64,000 nt of DNA from contig JAOANR010000005.1 of the NCBI GenBank assembly GCA_030278955.1, positions 35,157,105 to 35,221,104 of the forward strand, written 5' to 3'. Of the stretch, positions 9,486-19,438 are shown piece by piece. This stretch comes from Hygrophila difformis (lineage: Eukaryota > Streptophyta > Magnoliopsida > Lamiales > Acanthaceae). The translations under genes were made by a program, and so were the position numbers. The number at the start of each line of letters is the position of its first letter. Positions within the stretch are counted from its first letter, which is position 1. The notes below the pieces were generated by a model. That model saw only the letters and a list, made by a program, of their open reading frames with translations. It ran no database searches and was not told the DNA's origin.

Positions 9486-9526
9486 AAATTTGGATGGGCT
9501 ATAATATAAATTTTGTTGGGTTAACA

Positions 9527-10297
9527 ATATATATATATATATATATATAATATAATATATATTCATCTATTCATCTATTCAATCATGTATGCAAAGTATC
9601 TTTGTCCAGATTCTCTGCAGATATACATATATACATATATATACATACATATATACATATATATGTATACATGATTGAATACATGATTGAATAGATGAAT
9701 GATGATGATGATGATGATCTATATTATTGCAAATGCTTTGACAGATTATGATTTTATGACACGTATAGTTTGGCTTGCCTTGGCTTTATTCCGGTAGTTA
9801 TTTTCTAAATCGGTTTATTTTTGTTCGAAAGTGGAATAGGATGTCTTCCTCATGATTACGATCACCATTCTAATTGTTAGGGCTTCAACTCACTCATTTT
9901 TTTTTTTAAATAACCTTTTATTTTTAAGAGGGTGCTATAACATTTTATTTATTTGAGCAGTGATTTCTTATATTTATTTTTAAACTTTTTGTATATTCTT
10001 CTAAGTTATATATTTTACAGATGAATTTTTAATTTCAATTTTTTAAAACATTTTATGATATTATATTTGAAATTTATGTTTATAAAATATTTTATTGAAA
10101 ATGTAAATATTTTTAATTTAAATTTTATATCCGAAGAAATTTATATTTTAATACTTTTATATATAAAATATTGGTATTATAAATTTAAACAATAATATAT
10201 ATTAAATAGAATAAACATGGAATATTCTTAAATTTTGTAAAAATAAGAGAATTAGGTTGAAGATAAAATTATTGTATAATTATCAGAATAGAGTATA
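9527..10297. other. AT-rich host DNA with microsatellites and an inverted repeat
   Basis: A (TA)n run starts right at the LTR edge (9527-9550). Between about 9557 and 9705 the arms ATCTATTCAATCATGTAT and their complement flank alternating TACATA repeats, so the stretch can fold back. A (GAT)n run follows near 9697-9719. The remainder, to about 10297, is AT-rich with no supportable gene. Confidence 0.7.
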
Positions 10298-10432
10298 TTG
10301 GGGATGTCTGTGAGTCAGCGGATCCATTAGCAGATAGCAGATTCGGAGAGAGAATTGTGAGAGGATATGCTGATTGAATCCGCTATATGCTCCTAAATAT
10401 GCCGGCTTCCAAACATCCCAATTATAGGTCCT
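10298..10432. mobile_element. Possible small MITE
   Basis: The left edge reads TTGGGGATGTCTGTGAG and the right edge, complemented, reads TTGGGATGTTTGGAAG. These form an imperfect terminal inverted repeat about 133 bp apart. No clear TSD was found. The similarity is weak enough that it may be chance. Confidence 0.35.
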
Positions 10433-10980
10433 CCACAATAGATCAGAGAGTTGAATGTGAGATGGTGACACTGATAATCATTCCATTTTCTTCTTCACGT
10501 TCTCCTTCGTCTACTGCTTTTGTCTGAATACTTTTCAATTATTGATTTTATTGCTTGGAGCATCAAAATACTGATGATGAGGATACACAATAGAGTATGA
10601 ATACGCCAAACGATAGATTACAACTACTGATGATTGTCATATAATGTAAAATTGTAAATGTGTTTTTGTATGTCAAGGAATTAATTAATTAGTTGAAAGA
10701 CGTGGAAAATGTTATGACAGATGATGACAAAATAGTTGCACTTTGGTGTAATATTTTATTTATTTATTGTGGGATATTTGAGGATATTCATTCTGGAAAA
10801 GGTCCAGCCAATCTTTAGGGGTTTTTGGAGATATATACCCTCCAACAATAGGAACTTTAAGTTTAGTACCTAAAAGTTTCATCCTTTAGGTTAGACCCAC
10901 GAATGTTTTCAAAACTTTGAGTTGGGTACCTTGCATTTATATTTTATTTTTATTTGCTTGTTTGTATTTTATATATTATA
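10433..10980. other. AT-rich intergenic DNA
   Basis: There is no coding signal. A stretch at about 10893-10930 resembles, in inverted orientation, the sequence right of the viral insertion (about 21690-21725). Both contain ACCCAC-x-TTTTCAAA-x-GGTACC. Confidence 0.6.
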
Positions 10981-10984
10981 TTGT

Positions 10985-11033
10985 TTATTATTGTTATTAT
11001 TATTTTATTTATTTGTTTGTTTATTTATTTATT

Positions 11034-11087
<54 letters not shown>

Positions 11088-11090
11088 TAT
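10985..11090. repeat. Compound microsatellite (TTTA)n-(TTA)n-(TA)n
   Basis: Simple repeats run without interruption up to the stop codon of the last viral frame at 11095. Caulimovirid insertions are often found next to AT-rich simple repeats (established knowledge), so this probably marks the left edge of the insertion. Confidence 0.9.
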
Positions 11091-11094
11091 TTTT

Positions 11095-11349
11095 TTATCC
11101 GGTATAATTAACCTGCCACTGTTTTCTTTCCCGGTCTATTCCTTTTTCATATGCCTGTAGGTTGTTGATTTCATCATTTATCCAAAAACTTAAATCTAAT
11201 TCTTCCATTATGAGATTTTTCCTGTTTAAAAGTTGTAAACATTTTATCTTTGCTTCGATTTGGATTTTCACAATTTCTTTTTTAATGCGGTATCTTTCAA
11301 TCGCAGTTTTCTCCCATTGACTGTAGCTTCTTATTGTTTTATAAGTCAT
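11095..11349 (-). CDS. Small viral ORF, basic and helical (84 aa)
   Basis: This is the last frame before the left edge of the viral insertion. Its ATG lies two bases after the stop of the preceding ORF. The product is charged and mostly helical by composition, rich in Lys, Glu and Ile, with no recognised domain. The stop codon touches the flanking microsatellite, so the true viral C-terminus may have been altered at the junction. In the circular genome it would lie between the leader and the primer site. Function unknown. Confidence 0.55.
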   Translation of the reverse strand: MTYKTIRSYSQWEKTAIERYRIKKEIVKIQIEAKIKCLQLLNRKNLIMEELDLSFWINDEINNLQAYEKGIDRERKQWQVNYTG

Positions 11350-11351
11350 TT

Positions 11352-11666
11352 TTAATGTTGGTTTTTGATATGGTTAATGAATTCTGTTTTGGAAGTATTC
11401 AACTCTTTTATTTTTGTTTTAAGGTCAGATGATTGGTAACTAATCACTTCTTCATATCTGTGTATTGAATTACGAATGATATTTATTTCTTCTTCATGGT
11501 TTAACCCATATATGAGTTCTTGTACTTCTTCTTCTTCGTCTTCTTTATATTCTTTTAACCTTATAATTGAATCTTTAAGGTCTTTTATTTCTTTTTCTGT
11601 TTTCCACATGGTTTCTCCAAGTTTTCCACATTCTGGACAAATATCAAAAAGTGTTCGTGCTTCCAT
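11352..11666 (-). CDS. Small viral ORF with CxxC and coiled coil (104 aa)
   Basis: The ATG shares its A with the stop of the upstream ORF (TAATG at 11664-11668). Near residues 10-13 there is a CPEC pair. The rest is acidic with heptad spacing, suggesting a coiled coil. No family is recognised. The tight coupling to both neighbours suggests translation from one polycistronic RNA by reinitiation. Confidence 0.55.
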   Translation of the reverse strand: MEARTLFDICPECGKLGETMWKTEKEIKDLKDSIIRLKEYKEDEEEEVQELIYGLNHEEEINIIRNSIHRYEEVISYQSSDLKTKIKELNTSKTEFINHIKNQH

Positions 11667-12088
11667 TAGTTATTTCTGGCTAAATGTTCTTCTTGTAATT
11701 TTTTCCACATTTTTTCTTCATATTCACATGCTATGAAATAGTTTTCACATCTTTTTATATGGTTATCCTGTAATTTTTCAAAAACATTATAGATTTTAGT
11801 ATGCTTTTGATAACTGTTTTCTAGAATTTCTATTTCATTTTTTAGAAATTCAGCCTCCTTAGTCACTTTCCATTTTATAATATTTTCAAACAATCTTTGT
11901 TTTCTGCAAATCATGTCTATTTGATTTCGCTTATTCATCAGTCTAATAAGCCAAATTTCACATTCTTGGCATAGAAAGTGTGTTTTCGGATAAGGTATAA
12001 TAACAAACCTTGTTTCTGTGTTTTCAAAAGCTTCTGCTTTAAACAAATCTGTTTTAGAGTTTTCAGCAGTTTTAGTCATATTCTCCAT
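11666..12088 (-). CDS. Small viral ORF with CxxC and coiled coil (140 aa)
   Basis: First of three coupled small frames located after the viral promoter. A CQEC pair lies near residue 40, followed by a long charged helical segment. The plan of a CxxC near the N-terminus and a coiled coil after it resembles the N-terminal part of the coat-pol polyprotein (CQDC near residue 97) and the small ORF at 21266-21520. This may point to duplication, but eye comparison cannot prove it. Function unknown. Confidence 0.55.
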   Translation of the reverse strand: MENMTKTAENSKTDLFKAEAFENTETRFVIIPYPKTHFLCQECEIWLIRLMNKRNQIDMICRKQRLFENIIKWKVTKEAEFLKNEIEILENSYQKHTKIYNVFEKLQDNHIKRCENYFIACEYEEKMWKKLQEEHLARNN

Positions 12089-12258
12089 TTGTTTTGATAA
12101 AAGATATTAGTTATTTCAGATAAAAGTTTTAAAAACACTGGTTTTTGTGCGCGAAAAACTTATATGTCGTGATGTCTTACTAGGTACTTGCCATCTCCTA
12201 TTATTCTCTTGGTCATGTTAAATTTCTGATTATGTGTCATGGGTCCTATTGTCCTTTG

Positions 12259-12456
12259 TTATGGAAATATTGTCATAAACATTAAGTCCGCAATCCTCTT
12301 ATTACTGTCACTGATGAGATATTTTTCTGGGCCTGTTTCGGGTTTCAAATTCAAATTAGCATTATCCAGACCTAAATCTGAAATGTAAGCAGGGGGTCTA
12401 AGGGGCAAATCAAAAGGGACAACAGTAACAAAAACATCATTATGTTCAACAAACAT
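12259..12456 (-). CDS. Possible leader ORF (65 aa)
   Basis: This is an ATG-started frame in the presumed leader between the promoter and the 140-residue ORF. Composition is protein-like, with a proline-rich middle and few Lys-rich runs, unlike shadow frames nearby. No domain is recognised. It could be a short upstream ORF of the leader or chance. Confidence 0.3.
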   Translation of the reverse strand: MFVEHNDVFVTVVPFDLPLRPPAYISDLGLDNANLNLKPETGPEKYLISDSNKRIADLMFMTIFP

Positions 12457-12752
12457 CCCTGAATTGTGGTTCCCCTAACGAGTCTTTCTTACAGCTTTTA
12501 TGGCATAAAGCCCTTTAAATTTTTATCTTACTCCCCTAATGGCATATCTCATCAATTAAGTTTTAAAAGGTTACATGTTTATGTTTATAACATTATCATC
12601 CATACATAGAACAATTATACCATAACATAAATCATAAACTAACCCATACCTTGAGAGAGGAGAGGCTTTCCCGTTCAGACGGGCCCCTGTATTTCAGAAG
12701 GTAAAGAAAAGAGGAAGCAATCCACACCGGGTCTTTCTTTACAAACTGAAAT

Positions 12753-12758
12753 TTTATT
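12753..12758 (-). terminator. Viral poly(A) signal
   Basis: AATAAA on the minus strand lies about 110 bases after the predicted transcript start and about 490 bases after the transactivator stop. In pararetroviruses the signal lies just after the start, is bypassed on the first pass and is used on the second. The spacing here fits that. Confidence 0.65.
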
Positions 12759-12841
12759 ACTGAAAAGGGTTGGGAATACAAGAGAACTAGAAAGAGAAAG
12801 AGCTTTCGAGAGTAGCAAGAGTGCAGTCTCAAAAACCTTAA

Positions 12842-12960
12842 GAGAGAGAGAGAGCAAAGTGAGTGTGTGTTTTACAAGTGAAGACCATCCCTCTATTTAT
12901 AGATGGGAATGTCATCTAAGTAATCCACAACAACCAATAAAAACGTGCCAAGTGGCAAAG
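12842..12960 (-). promoter_or_regulatory. 35S-type viral promoter and CT-rich leader start
   Basis: The TATA box TATAAATAG lies at 12893-12901. A CCAAT-type ATTGG lies about 30-40 bases upstream, and a TTGCCACTTGGCACG palindrome-like block lies further up. The start is expected near 12865. A CT-rich run (12842-12854) follows directly, as in caulimovirus leaders where such tracts raise expression. It lies downstream of the transactivator frame, the position expected for the pregenomic promoter. Confidence 0.75.
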
Positions 12961-13247
12961 TTATCCGATAAGGTTCGGATGAAAAATCAAACAACTAGTA
13001 CAATAATACAACAATACAATAATATAGTAAAGAGGGGCCTAGTGCCCATTAACGCGGTTTTCAAGAGTCACATGGCTCTTATCGGATTTTTTGACCTTTT
13101 CCGCCTTGGATTCCTGCTTTTACATGGTTAGTGGTGCTTTTGGCTCCACTAGCATTTTTGTTTTCTTCTTGACTTTTTCTTTTCCGGATTTTTTCCTTCA
13201 CATGCTGGCATTTATTGTGAATTCCAGCTCATTTCTTCGTGGCTCCA

Positions 13248-14693
13248 TTAGTATTCTTCATCATTGTGGGGGCCGCCACTTTCTTTTTTCTGATTTTTTA
13301 TAATTTTATTGGCCTGGAATTTTGCTTCATTTTTTCTTAGTGCCACCAGTGCACTAAACCTTCCACTTTTTCTGGTTGCCATTGCTTCAGCAAAAGTAGG
13401 CTTTAGTTCCATTTCAAGCTTATGAAGAATATCTTCTTCACTGAGGTTTTCACATTTTCCAGTCTGTACTGGACTCATAGTTTTTGGCAAACTACCAGCC
13501 ATAACCGGAATTAATGTGCTTTTACCATCTACCGGACTAGATGGGCTTAGTTCAACATTTTGGTCCTCAAAGACCTCAGGGTTAGAACTTCCCTGGTTTG
13601 GTTCAAAATCATCTGAACTTATGCTTTTTAGCAAAGCATCAGCTATCAACGGACTTGGCTCGTCTTTACCGTCTGCCGTTTGAGACGGACTAGATTCAAA
13701 CTTTTGATCCTTAAAGACCTCAGGAGTTGAATTTTCCTGGTTTTGCTGCATCCAGGCTTTTGCCAATTCTACTGCAGTCATAGAACTGGTGGGTTTGGGT
13801 TCTGGACCATAGACTGGTTTTTCTTCTGGCTTTGGTGTTTTCAGTGTGAGGGACACAATTTTTGAGGTCAATTTCTCATTTTGGTTTTGAAGGATTTCAA
13901 GTTTCTTGGTGAGGGTTTCAATCTGGGCCTCTGTTTCAAGGGTTTTCATTTTTTGGTTTTCAAAATTTTGTAACCATTCGGCCTTTTGGGCTTCATATTT
14001 ACAGACTTCCTTGGCCATTTTTTCACAATGGTCACAAAACACAATGTGGGTTTTAGAAGAATGTCCAATTGAATATTGGACTGGGCCTGTGGGATTTTGG
14101 GTTTTTGGCCTCAAACCATCAACAATGTTTTTCAAACTTGGGCTTACAAAGAAATCTGGGCCCATTGTGGTTTTTGCAAATTGAATTGCAGACACTATGT
14201 CATAAAATCCTTTATGAAGAGGTTTTTCATTATCTTCATTAAGAGATAAAATATCATTTTTATCATAAATTCCTTTTTTATAACCTTCATAGATTACATA
14301 ATATAAAAATGGTTTTATGTTATTAAATTTCTGGAAATACATGCTTAAAGCAGAGAGACAAGTAACAATATACCTGCTGTTGTTTTTGTCAACTGATGCT
14401 CTCCAGATGTTGTCACAAAGGCAGATATGTTCCTCTGTGTAGTTCAACCCTGTGATAGGTCTGTACTTTATGTTATCAAATAAGATTAACTCTACATTAT
14501 TGCCAGTTTCTGCTCTTTTGCCAAAGCAGATTTTCACTCCTTTTTCTGGGAGTTTATCTTTTTTCTTCCCTTCTGGGATGCTGGTTTTAGAAGGGATTGT
14601 GTAATATCCCTCTGGGGTTTTCACCATCCCTGTGGTTTTTACTCCATTTTCATTGCTGATTTTCAAAGAGTTTTTCTGGGAGTTTTCTGCCAT
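13248..14693 (-). CDS. Candidate viral transactivator / inclusion-body protein (481 aa)
   Basis: The first ATG is at 14693, 17 bases after the polyprotein stop, and I prefer it to an upstream TTG. The N-terminal half is a compact, aromatic-rich region (about 60-220). A CDHC pair with a further Cys follows, then a leucine-rich coiled coil (about 225-290) and a Ser/Pro/Glu-rich tail containing two related blocks with LxxSxxxD-x-PEVF-DQ patterns (near 320 and 360). Position after RNase H and before the main promoter matches the ORF6 transactivator of multi-ORF caulimovirids. I see no diagnostic motif, so the call rests on position and size. An unrelated accessory protein remains possible. Confidence 0.55.
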   Translation of the reverse strand: MAENSQKNSLKISNENGVKTTGMVKTPEGYYTIPSKTSIPEGKKKDKLPEKGVKICFGKRAETGNNVELILFDNIKYRPITGLNYTEEHICLCDNIWRASVDKNNSRYIVTCLSALSMYFQKFNNIKPFLYYVIYEGYKKGIYDKNDILSLNEDNEKPLHKGFYDIVSAIQFAKTTMGPDFFVSPSLKNIVDGLRPKTQNPTGPVQYSIGHSSKTHIVFCDHCEKMAKEVCKYEAQKAEWLQNFENQKMKTLETEAQIETLTKKLEILQNQNEKLTSKIVSLTLKTPKPEEKPVYGPEPKPTSSMTAVELAKAWMQQNQENSTPEVFKDQKFESSPSQTADGKDEPSPLIADALLKSISSDDFEPNQGSSNPEVFEDQNVELSPSSPVDGKSTLIPVMAGSLPKTMSPVQTGKCENLSEEDILHKLEMELKPTFAEAMATRKSGRFSALVALRKNEAKFQANKIIKNQKKESGGPHNDEEY

Positions 14694-14710
14694 TCCTGTA
14701 ACAATATTAT

Positions 14711-17700
14711 TCAATTCTCAATATTCCAGTCCTCCCTGTAAAATTGATCCCATTTTAATTTATATTTTTCCTCGTCATTTTCATCATAATTATCAATTGA
14801 TTCGTTTTTAAATTCAGTGTCATATAATGGTTTTTCCCTTTCTTTAATCAGAATTCTAGATAGTATATCAGCAATTTTGTTATCTTCTCCTTTAATATGT
14901 TCGAATTTTATTTTGTAGCCTTTCTGACTAATAACATCTGTAAAATTCAACCACCTTCTCCTAGACATTGATCTTTTTTCTTGGAGTTGGCTATGAAATT
15001 TTACTATGGCTTCACAATCAGTTCTTACTGTGAATCCTGGTTTTCCTGTTAAAAACAGTTCAAATTTATCAAGTGCGTATTTTATTGCCAACAGTTCTGC
15101 ATCAATTGAGGAAAGGTTTCCCTTCTCTCTATATTTTTCTGATGCATATTGGCAAATTTCTTCTTTACTTTTAGGTGAGTAGACATCCTTTTTTCGCAAA
15201 AGGATAGCTCCCCATCCTTCATGTGATCCATCAGTTTGCACAATAAGATAATCACTATCTTCTGGCAGAACCAATTCTGGAAGTGTTTTTAATGCTTCTT
15301 TAATTTTTTGTACATTTTTTATATCTTCTTGGTTAAAATATCTTTGACCGTTTTTTCCCAGTTTGTTATATAATGATCCTGTTAATGAGGATAAGTTTTT
15401 AATGTATGGTCTAGCATAATTAACCAATCCAAAAAATTGTTGTAATAGTTTTGTATCTTCCATTTTATCAGGAAATTCAATAGCCTTTTTAGCAATATGA
15501 TCTTGGAGTTTTATTTTTCCTTTTCCAATCTCTGCCCCAAGGAATGCTATTTTAGTTTTATTAATTTCCATCTTTTTCTTTGAGATGATTATTCCATGTT
15601 TTTCAAATAGTCTAAACACTGTATCAAGATGACTCATATGTTCAGTACTATTTTTTGAAAATACTAGAATATCATCAATGTATACCAAAACAAATTTTTG
15701 GTATGGTTTAAAAATTTTGTCCATTTTTTGTTGAAATATAGCTGGTGCATTTTTTAGTCCAAATGGCATTACTAACCATTCAAATAAACCTTCTGGACAT
15801 GTAAATGCAGTCCATTCAACTGACTCGGGATGCATTTTTACTTGCCAGAATCCTGACTTACAGTCAAATTTGCTATATACTTTTGAGTCTTGAATCCTAT
15901 TTATTAAGACTGTTTTATCTGGTATATTGTAAGCAAAATCTTTTGTATTGTCATTAAGTCTTTTATAATTAATGACCATTCTTGATTTTCCTCTTACAAT
16001 TTCAGAATGTTTTCTTACAATAAAAGCTGCAGACCTATGTCTGGAGTTTGATTCTGTAATTACTTTTAAAGCTTTTAATTCATCAATATGCATTTTGAAA
16101 TCTGCTATATCCAGATTTGTAGGATTTATTTCTGCAGTTGAGATTCTCAATTCTGGATTTATTATTTCAAGCTTGCATATTGTTCCATCTTTTTCCCAAT
16201 ATTTCTGGATGTTATCTCCAATAATTTGGGATTTTTCTAACCTCTCAATCCATTTTGTTATGGTTTCTTCAGGCTTAAATCTAGTTATACTTATTAATTC
16301 TTTCAGTTTTGGAGTTTCAGGAATATATTCTTCTTCAAACTCTGTAATTTGTATGTTTTCTTTACAAGTTTGTTTACATGCTCCTTTTATTTTACATTTA
16401 CAATTTTCAATATCTTTATCTTTTAAAAGTTTTTTATTTTTTGTTTTTGTATTAGTAGGGGCTCCACCACGCTTCTCTCGCAACTCTGATGTTGTTAAAA
16501 GCTTGGTTCCCGCATTACTAATACTAGGTGCAAACATTGTCAAAGTTGCTTTTTCAACAATTTGAATATAATCTTTTGTAATAAATAATCCTCCATTATT
16601 TTGTAAGAAGAATTGTAATCCTAAGATTACATCTGCATTTATTACTAAATTTTTTATATATGAATTATCAGGAACTCCATAGGGTTCTGATATTCCACAA
16701 TTGGTTTCAAAGAATATCTGTCCACCTGAAATAGGTTGTTTTGTTGTATATGATATTCTTCCATCCATTAATTCTGATTTAATGGGTTTTGTTAAGTTTT
16801 TCTGTAGATGTTCTGGGATAAGTTTCTCATTTATTATTATTCTAGTACATCCTGTATCGATTATTGCATTAGTACGAAATACCAATTCTCTTAATTTAAA
16901 GATTATTGGTACCCTTAATGTAGTTAATGATGAAGGATCGTGGCACACGGGTATGTACTCAGGGTTTTGTGCTAACATGTACTCCGTACTAGGATTTTGT
17001 TCATTATTAGATTCTTCTTCAGGAACTTCTTTTCCTTTATTTCCCGTATTTTCAGAACTTAACATATTATATTCTTCTAAGATTTCTTCTATGTTTTCAA
17101 TTCTATTTTTTAATTCTGTAAGATTCATGATACCTTGTAAATCAAAAAGCTTTCTTTCAATTATATCTATTCTTTTTGTGATGAATGTATAATTATCATC
17201 AATTTTTGTTATTGGCATTTCTTCGGGGAATTTAATTTTATAATACTTTAACAAGCATATTTGGCATATTTCTACGTGACATATTGTACATTTAGCTCTA
17301 AGTTTCCTTGATGGATAATAAGAGCATTTTATACAAGGTGTAGAATCAGTGCCTACCCTGAAAAGCCAATTATGGTTTTCGCATTCATTAATTTCTCTCA
17401 TCATATACTCAGTTTCATATGGCATCATATATTCTTTATATGTGATACCATTATACGAGTTTTCATTTGCAAGCATATTTATCAATTCATAGGGATCATT
17501 ATCCTCTTGTTCTTCTATAACATTTTCCTCTACCGTTACTATACTATATATTGTTTCAGTCTCAGAAACATCTGAGTCTACATCTAATATATCTTGTTGT
17601 ATACATTCTGTAAGAATTGCCTCTCTAGAATGTTGGTTTTTTCTTTTAGGACATGCTGTTGCCAAATGGCTTTCATCACCACATGTGAAACAAGCAAGTT

Positions 17701-19438
17701 TCTTTGTATAATTTCTGCTAGGATTATATTTTCTGACATGATGTTTTTGTTTCAAGAAAGGTTTTCTGCTATTTGATTGTTTTATGAAATACTTCTTTCT
17801 TGTTATGAATTTGGGTTTTTTCCTTAATGGTTCTGGTCTACCATATCGTTGAGGAGTGTATATCCTTTTACAGAATGAATAATCAGTTTTCTTAAGTTGT
17901 TTTTGTGCAATTATATTTGTACACTTATCTTTTAATATTTTTACCACATGAACAGCCCTCATACTAATAGTGTATTGTTGAGGATTCTTTTCAACCATTT
18001 TATTCCATGTATCTTGAATTTCTTGACCAATTGGTCTTGGTATTTTCATAAATAATTTTTCACCTAACTCTTGGTTAAAAGCACCTCCTGCTAGGCCTGT
18101 ATAGTAGACATATTCATTTAAGAAGTCTACTGTTCCGTATAAGTCATCTAGGTGCATTTGGTCTAGATGGATTAAGGCATCCATTTGTGTTGTTATATGT
18201 CCCGAATTACCATCTTCACCCATTATTAGGCTTGATATTTTATTTACAAAGTTATAAGGATTTGGTCCTCTTTCTATTAAGTCTTGATAATCCATTGGAT
18301 AGTCTCTTTTAAATACTTCCCACATTGACTGTGCGAATTCTCCTAAATAGGTTTCAAGATATCCATACATTGATTCAGCTGTATCATTATAGTCATTTTT
18401 GTTTTTGATGTAATCGGCTACAACTATGTTTTTCCATTTTGCAATTACTGAGCCCCATTCTTGAGGGCTTACATTTGTTACTTCTAATATTGCTGGGTTA
18501 TGATAATATCCTCTTTCTAAGGGTTGCCTAATTCCTCTAGGTTTTGTTATCATCCCAGGTTGTATCTTTCCATAAGGATATTCTGGATGAACATGTGTGA
18601 TTGAATGTCTAGAATTGTTTCCAGTATAATTAGTTCCAGGTCTCCACTCAGTCCCTCTTTGGTATGGGGCAAAGGGAGTTCTAGGGACTCTTGTTATACT
18701 GTCTCCTGTATTTTTCATGACAATATCTTTGTTCATGAATTCTTTAGCTGTTTTATTTGTTTTCTCGGAATGTAAGGAGATATGGTCTCCCATATATTGT
18801 TCCATTAATGTATTATCAGAACTTTGTCCTACTTCTGATGAGCTTTCCTTTAGGAACAAGTGAGCTTCTATATCTGCTTGTTGTTCTTCTTTTATTTGTA
18901 TTTTTTGTAATCTTTTCTGTACTTCTTTCTCAATAATATCTTCTAAATTATTCTTCCATTCTTTATTTTTTCTTTTCATTTTATCCTTTAATTCTTGTTT
19001 TTGTTCATTTAGTTTTGATATTTCTCTTATCATTTCTTCATAATTTTCTATCCAATTTTCAAAATATCCACTATGTTTTGAACATTCTATTAAATGGATC
19101 ATATGTTTTAACTTATCAGAATATCTTCTATCAAGATCAATTTTACAATCTTGACAATTGTGAGGTAATATTCCTTTGTTTTTGAATTTTTTAGTTAATG
19201 CAGAATGCACATGTTGTGAGAAAACTCTTTCATACCTGTCATGGTACTCTCTTTTATTTAGAATTTTTCCTTTCTTAAAGTTTTCAAATTTTCTTGTTTT
19301 TAAACAAATATGTTGAATGTCTTTAGCAATTCTTTCCACTTCTTCTTCACTAGGGTGGAATATATGTTTTCCTTCATATTTTATATAGTTATCTGTTACT
19401 GGTTTTTCTACGATAAACCTTTTCATTTGTCTATTCAT
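14711..19438 (-). CDS. Viral coat protein-protease-RT-RNase H polyprotein (1575 aa)
   Basis: Domains in order are: a CxxC pair near residue 97 and a coiled coil near 140-200; a coat-protein core (about 320-560) rich in Trp and Tyr; a CCHC zinc knuckle (about 581-594) in a basic stretch; a second Cys-rich patch (about 690-735); an aspartic protease with DTG near 858; RT with MPFGLKNAP and YIDD near 1252-1255; and RNase H with its first Asp near 1401. There is no integrase. The frame is open throughout. It starts 8 bases inside the movement-protein frame. Coat protein fused to pol with a separate movement protein differs from caulimovirus and soymovirus (coat separate) and from badnavirus (all fused). 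Confidence 0.9.
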   Translation of the reverse strand: MNRQMKRFIVEKPVTDNYIKYEGKHIFHPSEEEVERIAKDIQHICLKTRKFENFKKGKILNKREYHDRYERVFSQHVHSALTKKFKNKGILPHNCQDCKIDLDRRYSDKLKHMIHLIECSKHSGYFENWIENYEEMIREISKLNEQKQELKDKMKRKNKEWKNNLEDIIEKEVQKRLQKIQIKEEQQADIEAHLFLKESSSEVGQSSDNTLMEQYMGDHISLHSEKTNKTAKEFMNKDIVMKNTGDSITRVPRTPFAPYQRGTEWRPGTNYTGNNSRHSITHVHPEYPYGKIQPGMITKPRGIRQPLERGYYHNPAILEVTNVSPQEWGSVIAKWKNIVVADYIKNKNDYNDTAESMYGYLETYLGEFAQSMWEVFKRDYPMDYQDLIERGPNPYNFVNKISSLIMGEDGNSGHITTQMDALIHLDQMHLDDLYGTVDFLNEYVYYTGLAGGAFNQELGEKLFMKIPRPIGQEIQDTWNKMVEKNPQQYTISMRAVHVVKILKDKCTNIIAQKQLKKTDYSFCKRIYTPQRYGRPEPLRKKPKFITRKKYFIKQSNSRKPFLKQKHHVRKYNPSRNYTKKLACFTCGDESHLATACPKRKNQHSREAILTECIQQDILDVDSDVSETETIYSIVTVEENVIEEQEDNDPYELINMLANENSYNGITYKEYMMPYETEYMMREINECENHNWLFRVGTDSTPCIKCSYYPSRKLRAKCTICHVEICQICLLKYYKIKFPEEMPITKIDDNYTFITKRIDIIERKLFDLQGIMNLTELKNRIENIEEILEEYNMLSSENTGNKGKEVPEEESNNEQNPSTEYMLAQNPEYIPVCHDPSSLTTLRVPIIFKLRELVFRTNAIIDTGCTRIIINEKLIPEHLQKNLTKPIKSELMDGRISYTTKQPISGGQIFFETNCGISEPYGVPDNSYIKNLVINADVILGLQFFLQNNGGLFITKDYIQIVEKATLTMFAPSISNAGTKLLTTSELREKRGGAPTNTKTKNKKLLKDKDIENCKCKIKGACKQTCKENIQITEFEEEYIPETPKLKELISITRFKPEETITKWIERLEKSQIIGDNIQKYWEKDGTICKLEIINPELRISTAEINPTNLDIADFKMHIDELKALKVITESNSRHRSAAFIVRKHSEIVRGKSRMVINYKRLNDNTKDFAYNIPDKTVLINRIQDSKVYSKFDCKSGFWQVKMHPESVEWTAFTCPEGLFEWLVMPFGLKNAPAIFQQKMDKIFKPYQKFVLVYIDDILVFSKNSTEHMSHLDTVFRLFEKHGIIISKKKMEINKTKIAFLGAEIGKGKIKLQDHIAKKAIEFPDKMEDTKLLQQFFGLVNYARPYIKNLSSLTGSLYNKLGKNGQRYFNQEDIKNVQKIKEALKTLPELVLPEDSDYLIVQTDGSHEGWGAILLRKKDVYSPKSKEEICQYASEKYREKGNLSSIDAELLAIKYALDKFELFLTGKPGFTVRTDCEAIVKFHSQLQEKRSMSRRRWLNFTDVISQKGYKIKFEHIKGEDNKIADILSRILIKEREKPLYDTEFKNESIDNYDENDEEKYKLKWDQFYREDWNIEN

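Larger units (their letters stand above)
1..9526 (-). mobile_element. Tat-lineage Ty3/Gypsy LTR retrotransposon T (3' end cut by window)
   Basis: The order on the minus strand is 5' LTR (8787-9526), primer-binding site, gag-protease, RT-RNaseH-RNaseH-integrase, then an opposite-strand ORF. The second, plant-type RNase H after the usual one and the very long gag are hallmarks of the Tat group (established knowledge). The 3' LTR lies beyond position 1, so neither the TSD nor LTR divergence can be read. Gag-protease and most of pol are open, but a frameshift near 950 splits the integrase tail, so this copy looks young but probably not fully competent. The sequence right of the LTR (9527 on) is a TA repeat. 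Confidence 0.9.
8787..9526 (-). repeat. 5' LTR of element T
   Basis: The LTR is 740 bp and is bounded by the perfect 8-bp inverted ends TGTTAACC and GGTTAACA. The primer site and gag ATG follow in the expected order at the left end. The U3 part holds two families of tandem repeats, and a TATA box sits at 9011-9019. The partner LTR lies outside the window. Confidence 0.9.

Noticed and set aside
10917..11160. Tyr/Ile/Leu-rich plus-strand frames
   Set aside because: Microsatellite translation.
12632..12857. Minus-strand frames of 60-66 codons after the viral TATA box
   Set aside because: They cover the expected transcript start and poly(A) signal; leader sequence, not coding.
15972..17776. Several plus-strand frames of up to 197 codons
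   Set aside because: Opposite to the viral polyprotein frame, low-complexity Ser/Ile/Phe composition; shadows.
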